Origin: an uncultured Coriobacteriia bacterium
GTDB lineage: Bacteria; Actinomycetota; Coriobacteriia; Coriobacteriales; QAMH01
DNA: 12,529 nucleotides
Assembly: GCA_902493755.1 (NCBI GenBank)
Contig: CABURF010000012.1
Location: forward strand, 1 to 12,529
Direction: 5' to 3'
Shown: positions 1 to 6,732 of the stretch, piece by piece
Layout of the letters: every line of letters begins with the position of its first letter
How positions within the stretch are numbered: the first letter of the stretch is position 1
Notes under the pieces: model-generated
What the model was told of the DNA's origin: nothing
What the model saw: the letters and a program-made list of their open reading frames with translations, nothing else
The model's database searches: none
Made by a program: the position numbers and the translations under genes

Positions 1-1
1 C

Positions 2-388
2 AACGTGCGCCTTCTGAGCGACGAGGAACTTTCCGCCAAGGCCGCGGCCAACCCCATGTTCGCCGTGGCGACCTATGACATCAACAAGTATCCCGAGACC
101 GTGGTCCTCGTCATGGACAGCGCCTGGGGTGAGCTCTACGACTACGACTTCAACATGGTGCACCGCGACCACAAGATCCTGCGCGAGCGCTTTTCCTGGG
201 GTGGCGCGACTTTCGTGCCCGCCGGTTTCACCATCACCGATGAGTGCATCGAGTGCGGTGCGTGCATGGACGCCTGCACGCACAAGGCCATCGTGGCGGG
301 AACCCCATACCACATCCTGGGCGAGCGTTGCGACGAGTGCGGCAATTGCCACCACGCCTGCCCCGTCGGAGCCATCATCGAAAAGTAG
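2..388 (+). CDS. PNPOx-like flavin domain / 2[4Fe-4S] ferredoxin fusion protein (5' end cut off)
   Basis: The last 55 or so residues hold two classical iron-sulfur motifs, CIECGACMDAC and CDECGNCHHACP, each CxxCxxCxxxC, which should bind two [4Fe-4S] clusters. The first lacks the usual Pro after its fourth Cys and has Thr-His instead. The roughly 75 residues before them resemble the C-terminal part of an FMN-binding split-barrel (pyridoxamine-phosphate-oxidase-like) domain, ending in the ERFSWGGA...PAGFTIT stretch that precedes the ferredoxin module in such fusions. The domain is far too short to be complete and the frame is open to the window edge, so the gene probably starts upstream. The GTG at 5 is only the first possible start visible. 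The role is likely flavin/iron-sulfur electron transfer in the cytoplasm; substrate unknown. It converges with pstB, only 3 bases apart. The motifs are certain; the flavin-domain assignment is by resemblance. Confidence 0.8.
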   Translation, partial: NVRLLSDEELSAKAAANPMFAVATYDINKYPETVVLVMDSAWGELYDYDFNMVHRDHKILRERFSWGGATFVPAGFTITDECIECGACMDACTHKAIVAGTPYHILGERCDECGNCHHACPVGAIIEK

Positions 389-391
389 CGT

Positions 392-1246
392 CTACCCGAA
401 GCGTCCCGCCACGTAGTCTGCGGTGCGCTCGTCTTGCGGATGCGTGAACAGGGTTTCCGTGTCATTGGCCTCGATCATCTCTCCCAGGAGAAAGAACGCG
501 GTCTTGGTCGAGATGCGCAGAGCCTGCAGCATGTTATGGGTGACCATGATGACGGTGTAGCGATGCCTGAGCTCGCCGACGAGCTCTTCTATCTTTGCCG
601 TCGATATCGGATCGAGCGCGCTCGTGGACTCGTCGAGCAGAAGCACCTCCGGTTTCACCGCCAACGCACGTGCGATGCACAGGCGTTGCTGCTGTCCTCC
701 GGACAGGCCCAGGGCGCTATGCTTCAGACGGTCCTTGACCTCGTCCCAGATGGCCGCATCGCGAAGCGACTGCTCTACAATCTCATCCAACTCGCCACGA
801 CTCTTGACGCTGTGGGTGCGTGGGCCAAAGGCGACGTTGTCGTAGACGCTCATGGGAAACGGATTGGGTTGTTGGAAGACCATGCCGACGCGTCTGCGCA
901 GGTCGGTGGTGGGCATGGCGCGGTAGACGTCATGACCGTCAAGCTCGACGCACCCTTGCACCGAACAGCCCGCGACCAGGTCGTTCATTCGGTTGAGGGT
1001 CTTGAGGAGCGTCGACTTACCACAGCCGGATGGCCCGATGAGCGCAGTCACCTCGTTTTTGGGGAAGGAGAGCGATACATCTTTCAGTGCGTGAAAGTCA
1101 CCATAGTGCAGGTTCAGGTTCCTTACCTCCATCTTGGCCTCACGGCTTGAAGCTACGGTGCCCATGTTCATGTCATCGGGGCATCCATGAGGATCGCATG
1201 ACTCATTCAGGGTGATTACCGGGGTTTTCTCTCGAACGCATTCCAT
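392..1246 (-). CDS. pstB: Phosphate ABC transporter ATP-binding protein PstB
   Basis: This is the cytoplasmic ATPase that drives phosphate import through PstC/PstA. From the ATG at 1246 it has 284 residues. All ABC signatures are visible: Walker A GPSGCGKST (about 71-79, Lys77), Q-loop Gln125 in VFQQPNPFPMSVYDNV (typical of PstB), signature LSGGQQQR (181-188), Walker B VLLLDE (201-206, Glu206) and the switch His237. The core family start, MEVRNLNLHYG, lies only at residue 39, so there is a 38-residue N-terminal extension of uncertain reality. Start options are ATG 1246 (A/G-rich AAAGGA upstream), ATG 1288 (2 nt after the pstA stop, with GGGGGA upstream) and ATG 1132 (246 residues, the usual family length). 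It is the last gene of pstSCAB. No phoU follows: the next gene converges 3 bases away, and no terminator hairpin is visible. Confidence 0.95.
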   Translation of the reverse strand: MECVREKTPVITLNESCDPHGCPDDMNMGTVASSREAKMEVRNLNLHYGDFHALKDVSLSFPKNEVTALIGPSGCGKSTLLKTLNRMNDLVAGCSVQGCVELDGHDVYRAMPTTDLRRRVGMVFQQPNPFPMSVYDNVAFGPRTHSVKSRGELDEIVEQSLRDAAIWDEVKDRLKHSALGLSGGQQQRLCIARALAVKPEVLLLDESTSALDPISTAKIEELVGELRHRYTVIMVTHNMLQALRISTKTAFFLLGEMIEANDTETLFTHPQDERTADYVAGRFG

Positions 1247-1290
1247 TGGATCATCCTTTCGCTTGGTATGGGCATCGGGTTTTATCATCA

Positions 1291-2124
1291 CTATTCCCCC
1301 ACGTTCAATCGCTTGGCGACGAGGTTCGTCCCTGTATTCAGCAGCACGACGAGGACAAGCAACACGACGGCCGTGGCGTAGGTTTCGTTCAGATGCAATC
1401 CCTCGCTTGCCAGGACGTACATGTGCACGGCGAGCGTGCGGCATGAGTCGAACAAGGCGAAGATGCCCTCACCGCCAAAGTCGGGAATTTGTGCAACGGT
1501 GCCGGCGGTGAACAGGAGCGCGGCCACCTCGCCGACGCAGCGGCCCAATGCCAGCAGTACACCGCCGAAGATACCGGGTAGTGCACTCGGGAGCACGCAG
1601 CGAAATATGGTACGCACGAGGCTGGCTCCCAGGGCCAGACCGCCATGCTTGTAAGATTGGGGTACGGCGAGAAGTGCTTCCTCGGTCGTACGCATGATGA
1701 TGGGAAGTACCATGATCGCCAGGGTGCACGCGCCCGCGAGCAATGAGAGACCCCAACCCAAAAGCGTCGTGAAGAAGAGCAGGCCGAACAAGCCATACAC
1801 GATCGACGGAATGCCCTGGAGCGTCTCGGTCGTCATGCGCACCACACGCACGAAACGGCTTGCGGGTTTTGCGTATTCGACGAGGTACACGGCCGAGGCA
1901 ATGCCGACGGGAGCGGCGATGACGAGGGCGAGAAGTGCCATCAAAATCGTATCGATCAGCGCGGGCATAAGCGAGACGTTGTCGGAGGTGTACTCCCATT
2001 CGAATAAGGTCGGACTGATGTTTGGGATGCCATTTACCAGGACGAACCCTATGATCAGGAGGAGCATCACTGTTGACAGGAGGGCACCCGCATACACCGC
2101 GACGCGAAGGAGACGGGCTGTCAT
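1291..2124 (-). CDS. pstA: Phosphate ABC transporter permease PstA
   Basis: A 277-residue inner-membrane permease of the phosphate importer, close to usual PstA length. About six hydrophobic segments are visible, near residues 8-32, 57-82, 105-122, 126-147, 185-210 and 250-270. The EAA-type loop that docks on the ATPase is ALGASLVRTIFRCVLPSALPG at about 164-184. The stretches TLQGIPSIVYGLFGLLFF and ALGRCVGEVAALLFTAG are typical of PstA. The start codon overlaps the pstC stop as ATGA (2121-2124), so the two are probably translationally coupled. The stop lies 2 nt before one possible pstB start. It pairs with PstC, from which it differs in sequence. The assignment of PstA rather than PstC rests on gene order and on similarity in the GIPSIVYG and GEVAALL regions. 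Confidence 0.95.
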   Translation of the reverse strand: MTARLLRVAVYAGALLSTVMLLLIIGFVLVNGIPNISPTLFEWEYTSDNVSLMPALIDTILMALLALVIAAPVGIASAVYLVEYAKPASRFVRVVRMTTETLQGIPSIVYGLFGLLFFTTLLGWGLSLLAGACTLAIMVLPIIMRTTEEALLAVPQSYKHGGLALGASLVRTIFRCVLPSALPGIFGGVLLALGRCVGEVAALLFTAGTVAQIPDFGGEGIFALFDSCRTLAVHMYVLASEGLHLNETYATAVVLLVLVVLLNTGTNLVAKRLNVGE

Positions 2125-2975
2125 TTCACGGTACCTCGCTTCTTTATTGCGCTGAACAATAGGCTTATGAGCATGACGAAGGTGGCGATGAGCGCACCGC
2201 GGTGCAAGTCTGCGGCGTAGCCCATCTCGAGCACGATGTTGGCGGTCATCGTGCGCACGCCATCGAAGATGGAGGAGGGAATGATGGCCTGGTTTCCCGC
2301 CACCATGACCACGGCCATCGTCTCGCCGATGGCGCGCCCCACGCCTAGGACGATGGAGGCCATGATTCCTGAGAACGCAGCAGGTACGATGATGCGAAAG
2401 ACCGAGCGCTCGTGCGTCGCTCCCAGGGCGAGTGCCCCTTCGTAATAACTTTGGGGCACCGCGTCGAGGGCGTTTTTCGATACGGTGATGATGGTAGGTA
2501 GGATCATGATGCCCAAGAGGAAGGAGGCGGCAAGTAGCGAGAGGCCGTTGCCTGGCCCAATCGAGCGTGCGAGGGGGACGACCACCATGAGCCCAAAGAA
2601 CCCGTAAACGACTGATGGAATGCCGGCGAGCAGCTCGACGGCTGGCTTGAGCAGGCGCACGACGGTTGTGTTCGCGAAGCGAGAGAGAAAGATGGCCGTT
2701 AGGATACCTGCGGGTACGCCGACGACGATTGCACCGGCGGTGACGTAGAGGCTACCGACTATCATGGGGAATATCCCATACATATTGCTTCCCGGTTTCC
2801 ATGTGGTCCCCAGCAAGAAGTCGGGAAGTCCGATTTGCGCCATGGCGGGAACTCCGTTGGCAAAGAGGAAGAGGCAGATGAGCGCCACGGCCAGGATGGA
2901 AATCGCGGCAGCGGCGGCAAAGAGCCACCGCGCCACGCCCTCCTTGAAGGTCTGCCTTGACATGATGTGGTTCAT
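2121..2975 (-). CDS. pstC: Phosphate ABC transporter permease PstC
   Basis: From the ATG at 2975 this is a 284-residue membrane permease of the phosphate importer. Six hydrophobic segments are visible: about 18-42, 67-95, 113-135, 143-167, 200-230 and 260-277. The EAA-type cytoplasmic loop, EGALALGATHERSVFRIIV, sits at about 179-197. ELLAGIPSVVYGFFGL and GRAIGETMAVVMVAGN are family hallmarks. A TTG at 2990 would give five more residues and overlap the end of pstS. The ATG at 2975, 7 nt after the pstS stop, looks more natural, although no strong ribosome binding site precedes either, which suggests reinitiation after pstS. Its stop overlaps the pstA start by 4 nt. The gene lies within pstSCAB and should be co-expressed under phosphate limitation, an inference from the family. 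Confidence 0.95.
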   Translation of the reverse strand: MNHIMSRQTFKEGVARWLFAAAAAISILAVALICLFLFANGVPAMAQIGLPDFLLGTTWKPGSNMYGIFPMIVGSLYVTAGAIVVGVPAGILTAIFLSRFANTTVVRLLKPAVELLAGIPSVVYGFFGLMVVVPLARSIGPGNGLSLLAASFLLGIMILPTIITVSKNALDAVPQSYYEGALALGATHERSVFRIIVPAAFSGIMASIVLGVGRAIGETMAVVMVAGNQAIIPSSIFDGVRTMTANIVLEMGYAADLHRGALIATFVMLISLLFSAIKKRGTVK

Positions 2976-2982
2976 GGGTTGA

Positions 2983-3894
2983 CTAGCCAATCACGTCGGC
3001 CCAGGTCTTTGCGATGCCGGAGAAGATGTCCTTGACCTGCTGGCTGGTCAGCTCGTCGACGGACGAGGCCGGTGCGACGATTACGGCGATTCCGTCACGG
3101 GCGATGGGCTGAGACCTGACGCCTGCGGCAACTTCGGAATCCTTGAGCTCGCGGGATGCCATGCCGATGTCGCAGGTACCCTCGATGGCCATGTTCACGC
3201 CCGTCGTGGAGTCCGATTGCTGGACCTCGATGGTGACGGCAGGGTTGACGGACTCGTAGGCCTCGGCGAGCTTCTCCATCACCGGCGTGACCGATGATGA
3301 ACCCGCAATCACGATCTTGCCGGACACATCGCCCTTTTGGTAGGGCTGGGCAGCGTCGTTGATGGCAATGTAGTGGTTATCCTCCACGATGGCCTGCCCG
3401 TCAGCGCTCATGACGAAGGTGACGAAGTCGTTTGCCGCCGCATTGGACATGTCGCTGAGAACGATGTTGAAGGGACGCGAAACCTTGTAGGAGCCGCTTT
3501 TGACGTTATCTGCCGTTGCTTCCACGCCATCGATCTGGACGGCTTTGACGGAGTCGTTGAGCGAACCGAGGGAGATGTAGCCGATTCCATTGGGATCGTT
3601 GGCGACCGATGTCATCATGACCGAGGTGGAGTTGGTGATGGCCGCCTTATCGGTCGTGGTGTCGGTCTTGTTGCCTTGCGCGTCCTTCTCCTCCAGGCCG
3701 AAGAGCTCAATGAAGGCTCCGCGTGTTCCGGATCCGTCTTCGCGCGAATAGACGGAGATTTGCTCGGTGCTGGCCGAGCTCTGGGCACCGGATTCCTGTC
3801 CCGATGACGAGCAGCCAATCATGGCGAATGCCCCTACGAGGCAGGTCATTGTCGCGAGAGCCGTGAGGGCGACGCGCACTACTGTTTTGGTCAT
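2983..3894 (-). CDS. pstS: Phosphate-binding lipoprotein PstS with lobes in permuted order
   Basis: A 303-residue extracytoplasmic phosphate receptor. The N-terminus is a lipoprotein signal: Lys3/Arg7, a hydrophobic core, then MIGC with Cys28 as lipidation site, and a Ser/Gly/Ala-rich tether to about residue 44. The oddity is domain order. ISVYSREDGSGTRGAF (46-61), ITNST (86-90), GIGYISLG (103-110) and VSRPFNIV (138-145) belong to the second half of ordinary PstS proteins but come first here. GKIVIAGSSSVTPVMEKLAEAY (192-213), QSDSTTG (226-232), DIGMASREL (242-250) and the final DIFSGIAKTWADVIG belong to the first half but come last. Both lobes look intact, with the phosphate-contacting SGT and GSSSV loops present. 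The start is an ATG preceded by AGGAAAGGAT. It is the first gene of pstSCAB. That it works as PstS is supported by the operon; the permutation is read from the motif order. Confidence 0.93.
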   Translation of the reverse strand: MTKTVVRVALTALATMTCLVGAFAMIGCSSSGQESGAQSSASTEQISVYSREDGSGTRGAFIELFGLEEKDAQGNKTDTTTDKAAITNSTSVMMTSVANDPNGIGYISLGSLNDSVKAVQIDGVEATADNVKSGSYKVSRPFNIVLSDMSNAAANDFVTFVMSADGQAIVEDNHYIAINDAAQPYQKGDVSGKIVIAGSSSVTPVMEKLAEAYESVNPAVTIEVQQSDSTTGVNMAIEGTCDIGMASRELKDSEVAAGVRSQPIARDGIAVIVAPASSVDELTSQQVKDIFSGIAKTWADVIG

Positions 3895-3968
3895 ATCCAG
3901 ATCCTTTCCTGTGGTCGTTGCCTATCTCTTTGTCATGGATAAGCTTTGGCCACAGGATAGGATTGACG

Positions 3969-3996
3969 TGTAAAGCTCCCATCAGGCGCTTGTAAA
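3969..3996 (-). promoter_or_regulatory. Possible Pho box upstream of pstS
   Basis: On the minus strand two TTTACA words (3996-3991 and 3974-3969) lie exactly 22 bp apart, about 75 bp before the pstS start. PhoP of low-GC Gram-positives binds TT(A/T/C)ACA-like repeats spaced at 11 bp, so 22 bp would fit a first and third repeat. The middle position, CTGATG, is a poor match. A weak -10-like TATCCT lies at 3959-3954. The site suits a phosphate-starvation promoter, but no regulator is in the window and two six-base words could be chance. Confidence 0.4.
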
Positions 3997-4024
3997 ACCT
4001 CTGCAAAATGAGATGGGGCGCACA

Positions 4025-4114
4025 GGGGACGGGGCTGGGACAGGGGGACAGGTCATTTGTCCCACTGGGCCCAGTGGGACAAATGACCTGTCCCCCTGTC
4101 CCAGCCCCGTCCCC
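4025..4114. repeat. Perfect 90-bp palindrome built of the GGGACAAATGACCTGTCCC repeat
   Basis: Two 45-base arms are exact reverse complements with no spacer; the centre is the GGGCCC at 4067-4072. Each arm contains the repeat core GGGACAAATGACCTGTCCC plus GC-rich flanks (CTGTCCCAGCCCCGTCCCC at the outer right end). The block begins 11 nt after the stop of the minus-strand hydrolase gene and ends about 130 bp before pstS. As RNA it would fold into a very stable hairpin and as DNA could extrude a cruciform. It probably insulates the pst operon from upstream transcription, but there is no U-tract. It resembles REP/BIME-type elements moved by RAYT transposases; no such transposase is in the window. 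Confidence 0.95.
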
Positions 4115-4125
4115 GCCGTCACGTC

Positions 4126-4737
4126 CTAATCTATCAGATCCTCGACCTGCAAAAGCGCTCCGGCGGCGAATTCGTCGCAGCTCATGACCGTGGTGCCGAT
4201 GTGCGCCATGTCGTCGATGTTTGCTTTCTGCACCGCGGGAGTACGTGATGAGGTGGCATCCTCGAGTACGACGACGTTGTAGCCGAGCGAGAGCGCATCA
4301 TAGCAGCTTGTCCGGATGCAGTTGGGCGTGGTGGTGCCGATGAGCACGATGGTGTTGATGTTGCGTTCGCGCAGCATCACATCGAGTTGCGTGTCGAAGA
4401 AGGCGGAGAAGCGCGGCTTGTGAACGATGCATTCGCCTTCATGGGGTGCGAGCTCGCCGGGAGCCTCGACGCTGCGCGGGTCAGAGCCCTCGCGGCATAA
4501 GGGTCGTCCGCCGGCTAACCAAATGCGACGGCGCACGGGCTCGACATCGGAGCCATCAAAGGCGTATGCGCGGCGCACGTGATAGATCGCCATGCCGTGA
4601 CTGCGTGCCGTGGCAAGTGCGTGAGCACAGGCGGGTATCGTGGCCTGTGCCCCGGCGACGCACAGCGACGAAGACGGGTCGATGAACCCGTTTTGCATGT
4701 CAATCATGAGCAGGGCACTTGTTTCGTAGCTAATCAT
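4126..4737 (-). CDS. Isochorismatase-family cysteine hydrolase
   Basis: A 203-residue cytoplasmic hydrolase of the isochorismatase/nicotinamidase-like superfamily. The catalytic triad is readable: Asp13 in LLMIDMQNGF, Lys107 in VHKPRFSAFF, and the nucleophile Cys140 in GTTTPNCIRTSCYDALSLGY. The stretch VRRAYAFDGSDVEPVRRRIW (54-73) marks a subgroup of cysteine hydrolases whose substrate I cannot name. The metal-binding DxHxH pattern of true nicotinamidase is not evident, so amide or isochorismate-like hydrolysis is open. The ATG at 4737 fits the usual family N-terminus. The ATG at 4800 would add 21 unconserved residues and run into the upstream gene. Neither has a convincing ribosome binding site, so translation may depend on the upstream small gene, which ends 29 nt earlier. 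The perfect palindrome at 4025-4114 follows directly. Confidence 0.88.
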   Translation of the reverse strand: MISYETSALLMIDMQNGFIDPSSSLCVAGAQATIPACAHALATARSHGMAIYHVRRAYAFDGSDVEPVRRRIWLAGGRPLCREGSDPRSVEAPGELAPHEGECIVHKPRFSAFFDTQLDVMLRERNINTIVLIGTTTPNCIRTSCYDALSLGYNVVVLEDATSSRTPAVQKANIDDMAHIGTTVMSCDEFAAGALLQVEDLID

Positions 4738-4766
4738 AAGAACATGTACGCCATGAACTGGAGCAT

Positions 4767-5036
4767 CTAGTGTCTGCAGAGCCCCGAGCTGGGATACCAT
4801 GCCTTGCGCTCTTCGATGAGTGCGATGATGCGCTGCTTTTGCTCGTCGTCAAAGGCCTCGTTCGCGCTTGCTTCGGCGGCAAGCTTGTCGAGCATCTTGA
4901 TTGCGCCCTCAAGGTCTGGAGCGGGGCAGCAGGGCCGGCAGAAGAAACGAATCCAGTAGGAGTCCTTCGCCATATCATCGACGAGCTCCTGGAATGAGGA
5001 ACTGCCGTTCGTGAGCTGTACTTCGCATGCGTCCAT
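4767..5036 (-). CDS. Small unknown protein with a CRPCCP motif
   Basis: An 89-residue protein that I do not recognise. The ATG at 5036 has GGAG six bases upstream; an in-frame TTG at 5048 is less likely. Reading from the N-terminus, there is a short region rich in Ser and Gly, an aromatic and Cys-rich patch FFCRPCCPAPD around residue 34, then a mostly charged helical region (LDKLAAEASANEAF, QKQRIIALIEERKAWY) and a final Cys-Arg-His. The clustered cysteines could bind metal or be redox-active, but this is speculation. There is no signal peptide or membrane segment, so it is probably cytoplasmic. It lies 29 nt upstream of the hydrolase gene on the same strand and likely forms a two-gene unit with it. 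About 110 bp separates it from pdxT, with a -10-like TATCAT at 5089-5084. The ribosome binding site and coding-like composition support it as real. Confidence 0.7.
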   Translation of the reverse strand: MDACEVQLTNGSSSFQELVDDMAKDSYWIRFFCRPCCPAPDLEGAIKMLDKLAAEASANEAFDDEQKQRIIALIEERKAWYPSSGLCRH

Positions 5037-5147
5037 GGGTATCTCCAAACTCTGATAGAGATGAATCGAACACGATTGCCGTAATGATACCCTGAGCTTT
5101 CCGCGCAGACCAGTCGGCGCGAGAGGGGTAATCAGATTGCATGCCCT

Positions 5148-5729
5148 TTACAGGGCGAGGAAGAGCTCGTGGATGCGCGGGTCATCATCGAGTTCGGGGT
5201 GGAACGCGACGCCGATCTGCTTGCCATCGCGAGCGGCGACGATATCGCCGTCGACTTGCGCGAGCTCGACCGAGCCCTCGCGCACGTCGACGATGCGCGG
5301 TGCCCGTATGAAGCTCATGGGCACCGCCCTGATGTCGGCGAAATCGCCTATCGCGTGAAAGCTTGCGAGCTGGCGACCGTAGGCGTTTCGCTCGACCGTG
5401 ACGTGCATGGTTCCGAGATGGCATTCGGGTCTGATCGATCGACCGCCGCCATCTTTGTCGATGACGTGTTCGGCGAGCAGAATGAGCCCTGCACAGGTGC
5501 CGAGCACGGGCATACCTTCTTCGATGAGCGCGCGTATTGTCGGAAGCATACCTTCCTCGCGCAGTAGCCTTCCCTGCACCGTGGATTCGCCTCCGGGCAG
5601 GATGAGCCGGTCGAAGTGACGGCTCATGTTGTGTAGACAGCGCAGCTCGAACCACGGCTCGCCGAGCTCGTCGAGCATCGCGGCGTGCTCGACAAACGCA
5701 CCCTGCACTGCCAGAATCGCCGTGGTCAC
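5148..5729 (-). CDS. pdxT: Pyridoxal 5'-phosphate synthase glutaminase subunit PdxT
   Basis: The glutaminase half of the PLP synthase complex: it releases ammonia from glutamine and passes it to PdxS. It has 193 residues, normal for the family. The class I amidotransferase triad is visible: nucleophile Cys79 in VLGTCAGLILLA, with His177 and Glu179 in AFHPELDDD. The family motif LPGGESTVQGRLL (44-56) forms the oxyanion/glutamine-binding region. The start codon is GTG at 5729; its G is shared with the pdxS stop (TAGTG), a one-base overlap that implies coupled translation and fixes the start. It is the last pdx gene before a 110-bp gap. A small GCCCT/AGGGC dyad (5143-5156) lies over the stop codon but lacks a U-tract. 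Confidence 0.96.
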   Translation of the reverse strand: MTTAILAVQGAFVEHAAMLDELGEPWFELRCLHNMSRHFDRLILPGGESTVQGRLLREEGMLPTIRALIEEGMPVLGTCAGLILLAEHVIDKDGGGRSIRPECHLGTMHVTVERNAYGRQLASFHAIGDFADIRAVPMSFIRAPRIVDVREGSVELAQVDGDIVAARDGKQIGVAFHPELDDDPRIHELFLAL

Positions 5730-6616
5730 TAGATGCCCCGTTCGGCCATGAGCAACTCGATTTCGTCCTTGTTGATGCCGACCATGGCCTCGCCGAGGTT
5801 TTCCGAGACATGTGCGATGTATTCCGGATCCTCGTAGCGCGTCACGGCGCCGACGATGGCGCGGGCGCGCTCGGCGGGGTTACCGCTCTTGAAGATGCCG
5901 CTTCCCACGAAGACGCCTTCGGCACCGAGTTGCATCATGAGCGCCGCGTCGGCCGGTGTCGCCACACCGCCGGCAGCGAAGTTGACGACGGGCAGTTTGC
6001 CGTGCTCTTGTACGTAGCGAAGCAGGTCGATGGGGACCTCCAGGCGCTTTGCCTCCTCGAAGAGCTCGTCTTTGCGCAGGGCGACCACCGAGCGAATCTC
6101 GCCGTTGATGAGGCGCATGTGACTCACCGCCTGCACGATGTCTCCCGTGCCGGGCTCGCCCTTCGTGCGGATCATCGACGCGCCCTCGGCGATGCGGCGC
6201 AGCGCCTCGCCAAGGTTGCGCGCACCGCATACGAACGGCACGGAAAACGCCGTCTTGTCGATATGGTAGATGTCATCGGCCGGGCTGAGCACTTCGGATT
6301 CGTCGATGTAGTCTATCTCGATGGCTTCGAGCACCTGGGCTTCGACGAAGTGTCCGATGCGGCACTTTGCCATGACGGGGATGCTCACGGCCTGCTGGAT
6401 GCCGCGGATCATCGCCGGGTCGCTCATGCGACTCACGCCGCCGGCCGCGCGTATGTCTGCCGGGATGCGCTCAAGTGCCATGACCGCGCAAGCGCCCGCT
6501 TCCTCGGCGATGCGTGCTTGGTCGGGGGTGGTCACGTCCATGATGACACCGCCCTTGAGCATCTGCGCCAGCTCCCGGTTGAGCTTCGCGCGTTCTTCCC
6601 TCGTCGTCTCTGCCAT
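5729..6616 (-). CDS. pdxS: Pyridoxal 5'-phosphate synthase subunit PdxS
   Basis: The synthase subunit that builds PLP from ribose 5-phosphate, glyceraldehyde 3-phosphate and ammonia supplied by PdxT; it normally forms a dodecameric ring of TIM barrels. It has 295 residues, as expected. The two active-site lysines are present: Lys84 in VMAKCRIGHF and Lys152 in MIRTKGEPGTGDIVQA. The phosphate-binding stretch NFAAGGVATPADAALMMQLG and GVFVGSGIF are conserved. The start is ATG 6616, with GGAGG (6627-6623) six bases upstream. An in-frame ATG at 6631 would put that ribosome binding site inside the gene and is rejected. It is divergent from the PLP-dependent regulator and overlaps pdxT by one base. 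Expression is probably controlled through the inverted repeat at 6667-6720. Confidence 0.97.
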   Translation of the reverse strand: MAETTREERAKLNRELAQMLKGGVIMDVTTPDQARIAEEAGACAVMALERIPADIRAAGGVSRMSDPAMIRGIQQAVSIPVMAKCRIGHFVEAQVLEAIEIDYIDESEVLSPADDIYHIDKTAFSVPFVCGARNLGEALRRIAEGASMIRTKGEPGTGDIVQAVSHMRLINGEIRSVVALRKDELFEEAKRLEVPIDLLRYVQEHGKLPVVNFAAGGVATPADAALMMQLGAEGVFVGSGIFKSGNPAERARAIVGAVTRYEDPEYIAHVSENLGEAMVGINKDEIELLMAERGI

Positions 6617-6666
6617 GTCTTGCCTCCGCATGTCGATTCGAATATTGACGACTCGAAGCCTAGGCG

Positions 6667-6720
6667 TAATCTGGTCATGTTTGTATATCCATATTTTGAG
6701 AAATTAATATGACCAGATTA
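6667..6720. promoter_or_regulatory. Likely PdxR operator and divergent promoter region
   Basis: TAATCTGGTCAT (6667-6678) and ATGACCAGATTA (6709-6720) are a perfect 12-bp inverted repeat. Their starts are 42 bp apart, about four helical turns, and the 30 bases between them are 80 percent A/T in an otherwise GC-rich region. It sits between divergent pdxS and a MocR-type regulator. MocR proteins are dimers that usually bind two separated half sites beside their own gene, so this is the natural operator. A -35/-10-like pair for pdxR may be TTGTAT (6681) and TAATAT (6705); this part is weak. Confidence 0.7.
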
Positions 6721-6732
6721 AGGTCGGGAATT

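Noticed and set aside
434..1150. A 238-codon open frame antisense to pstB
   Set aside because: It is a shadow of pstB, which has all ABC motifs; no ribosome binding site or domain seen.
2983..3894. The swapped lobe order in PstS as a frameshift or assembly artefact
   Set aside because: Both lobes and the linker are in one uninterrupted frame with a normal signal peptide and stop, within an intact operon.
5143..5156. GCCCT/AGGGC dyad over the pdxT stop as a terminator
   Set aside because: Only five base pairs, overlapping the stop codon, and no U-tract downstream.
6645..6650. TTGACG as a -35 box for pdxR
   Set aside because: No acceptable -10 sequence is found 16-18 bp downstream (TAATCT only).
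5810..6712. A 300-codon open frame antisense to pdxS
   Set aside because: PdxS is unmistakable on the other strand; the plus-strand frame is a codon-bias shadow in GC-rich DNA, with His/Ala/Asp-rich, family-less protein.
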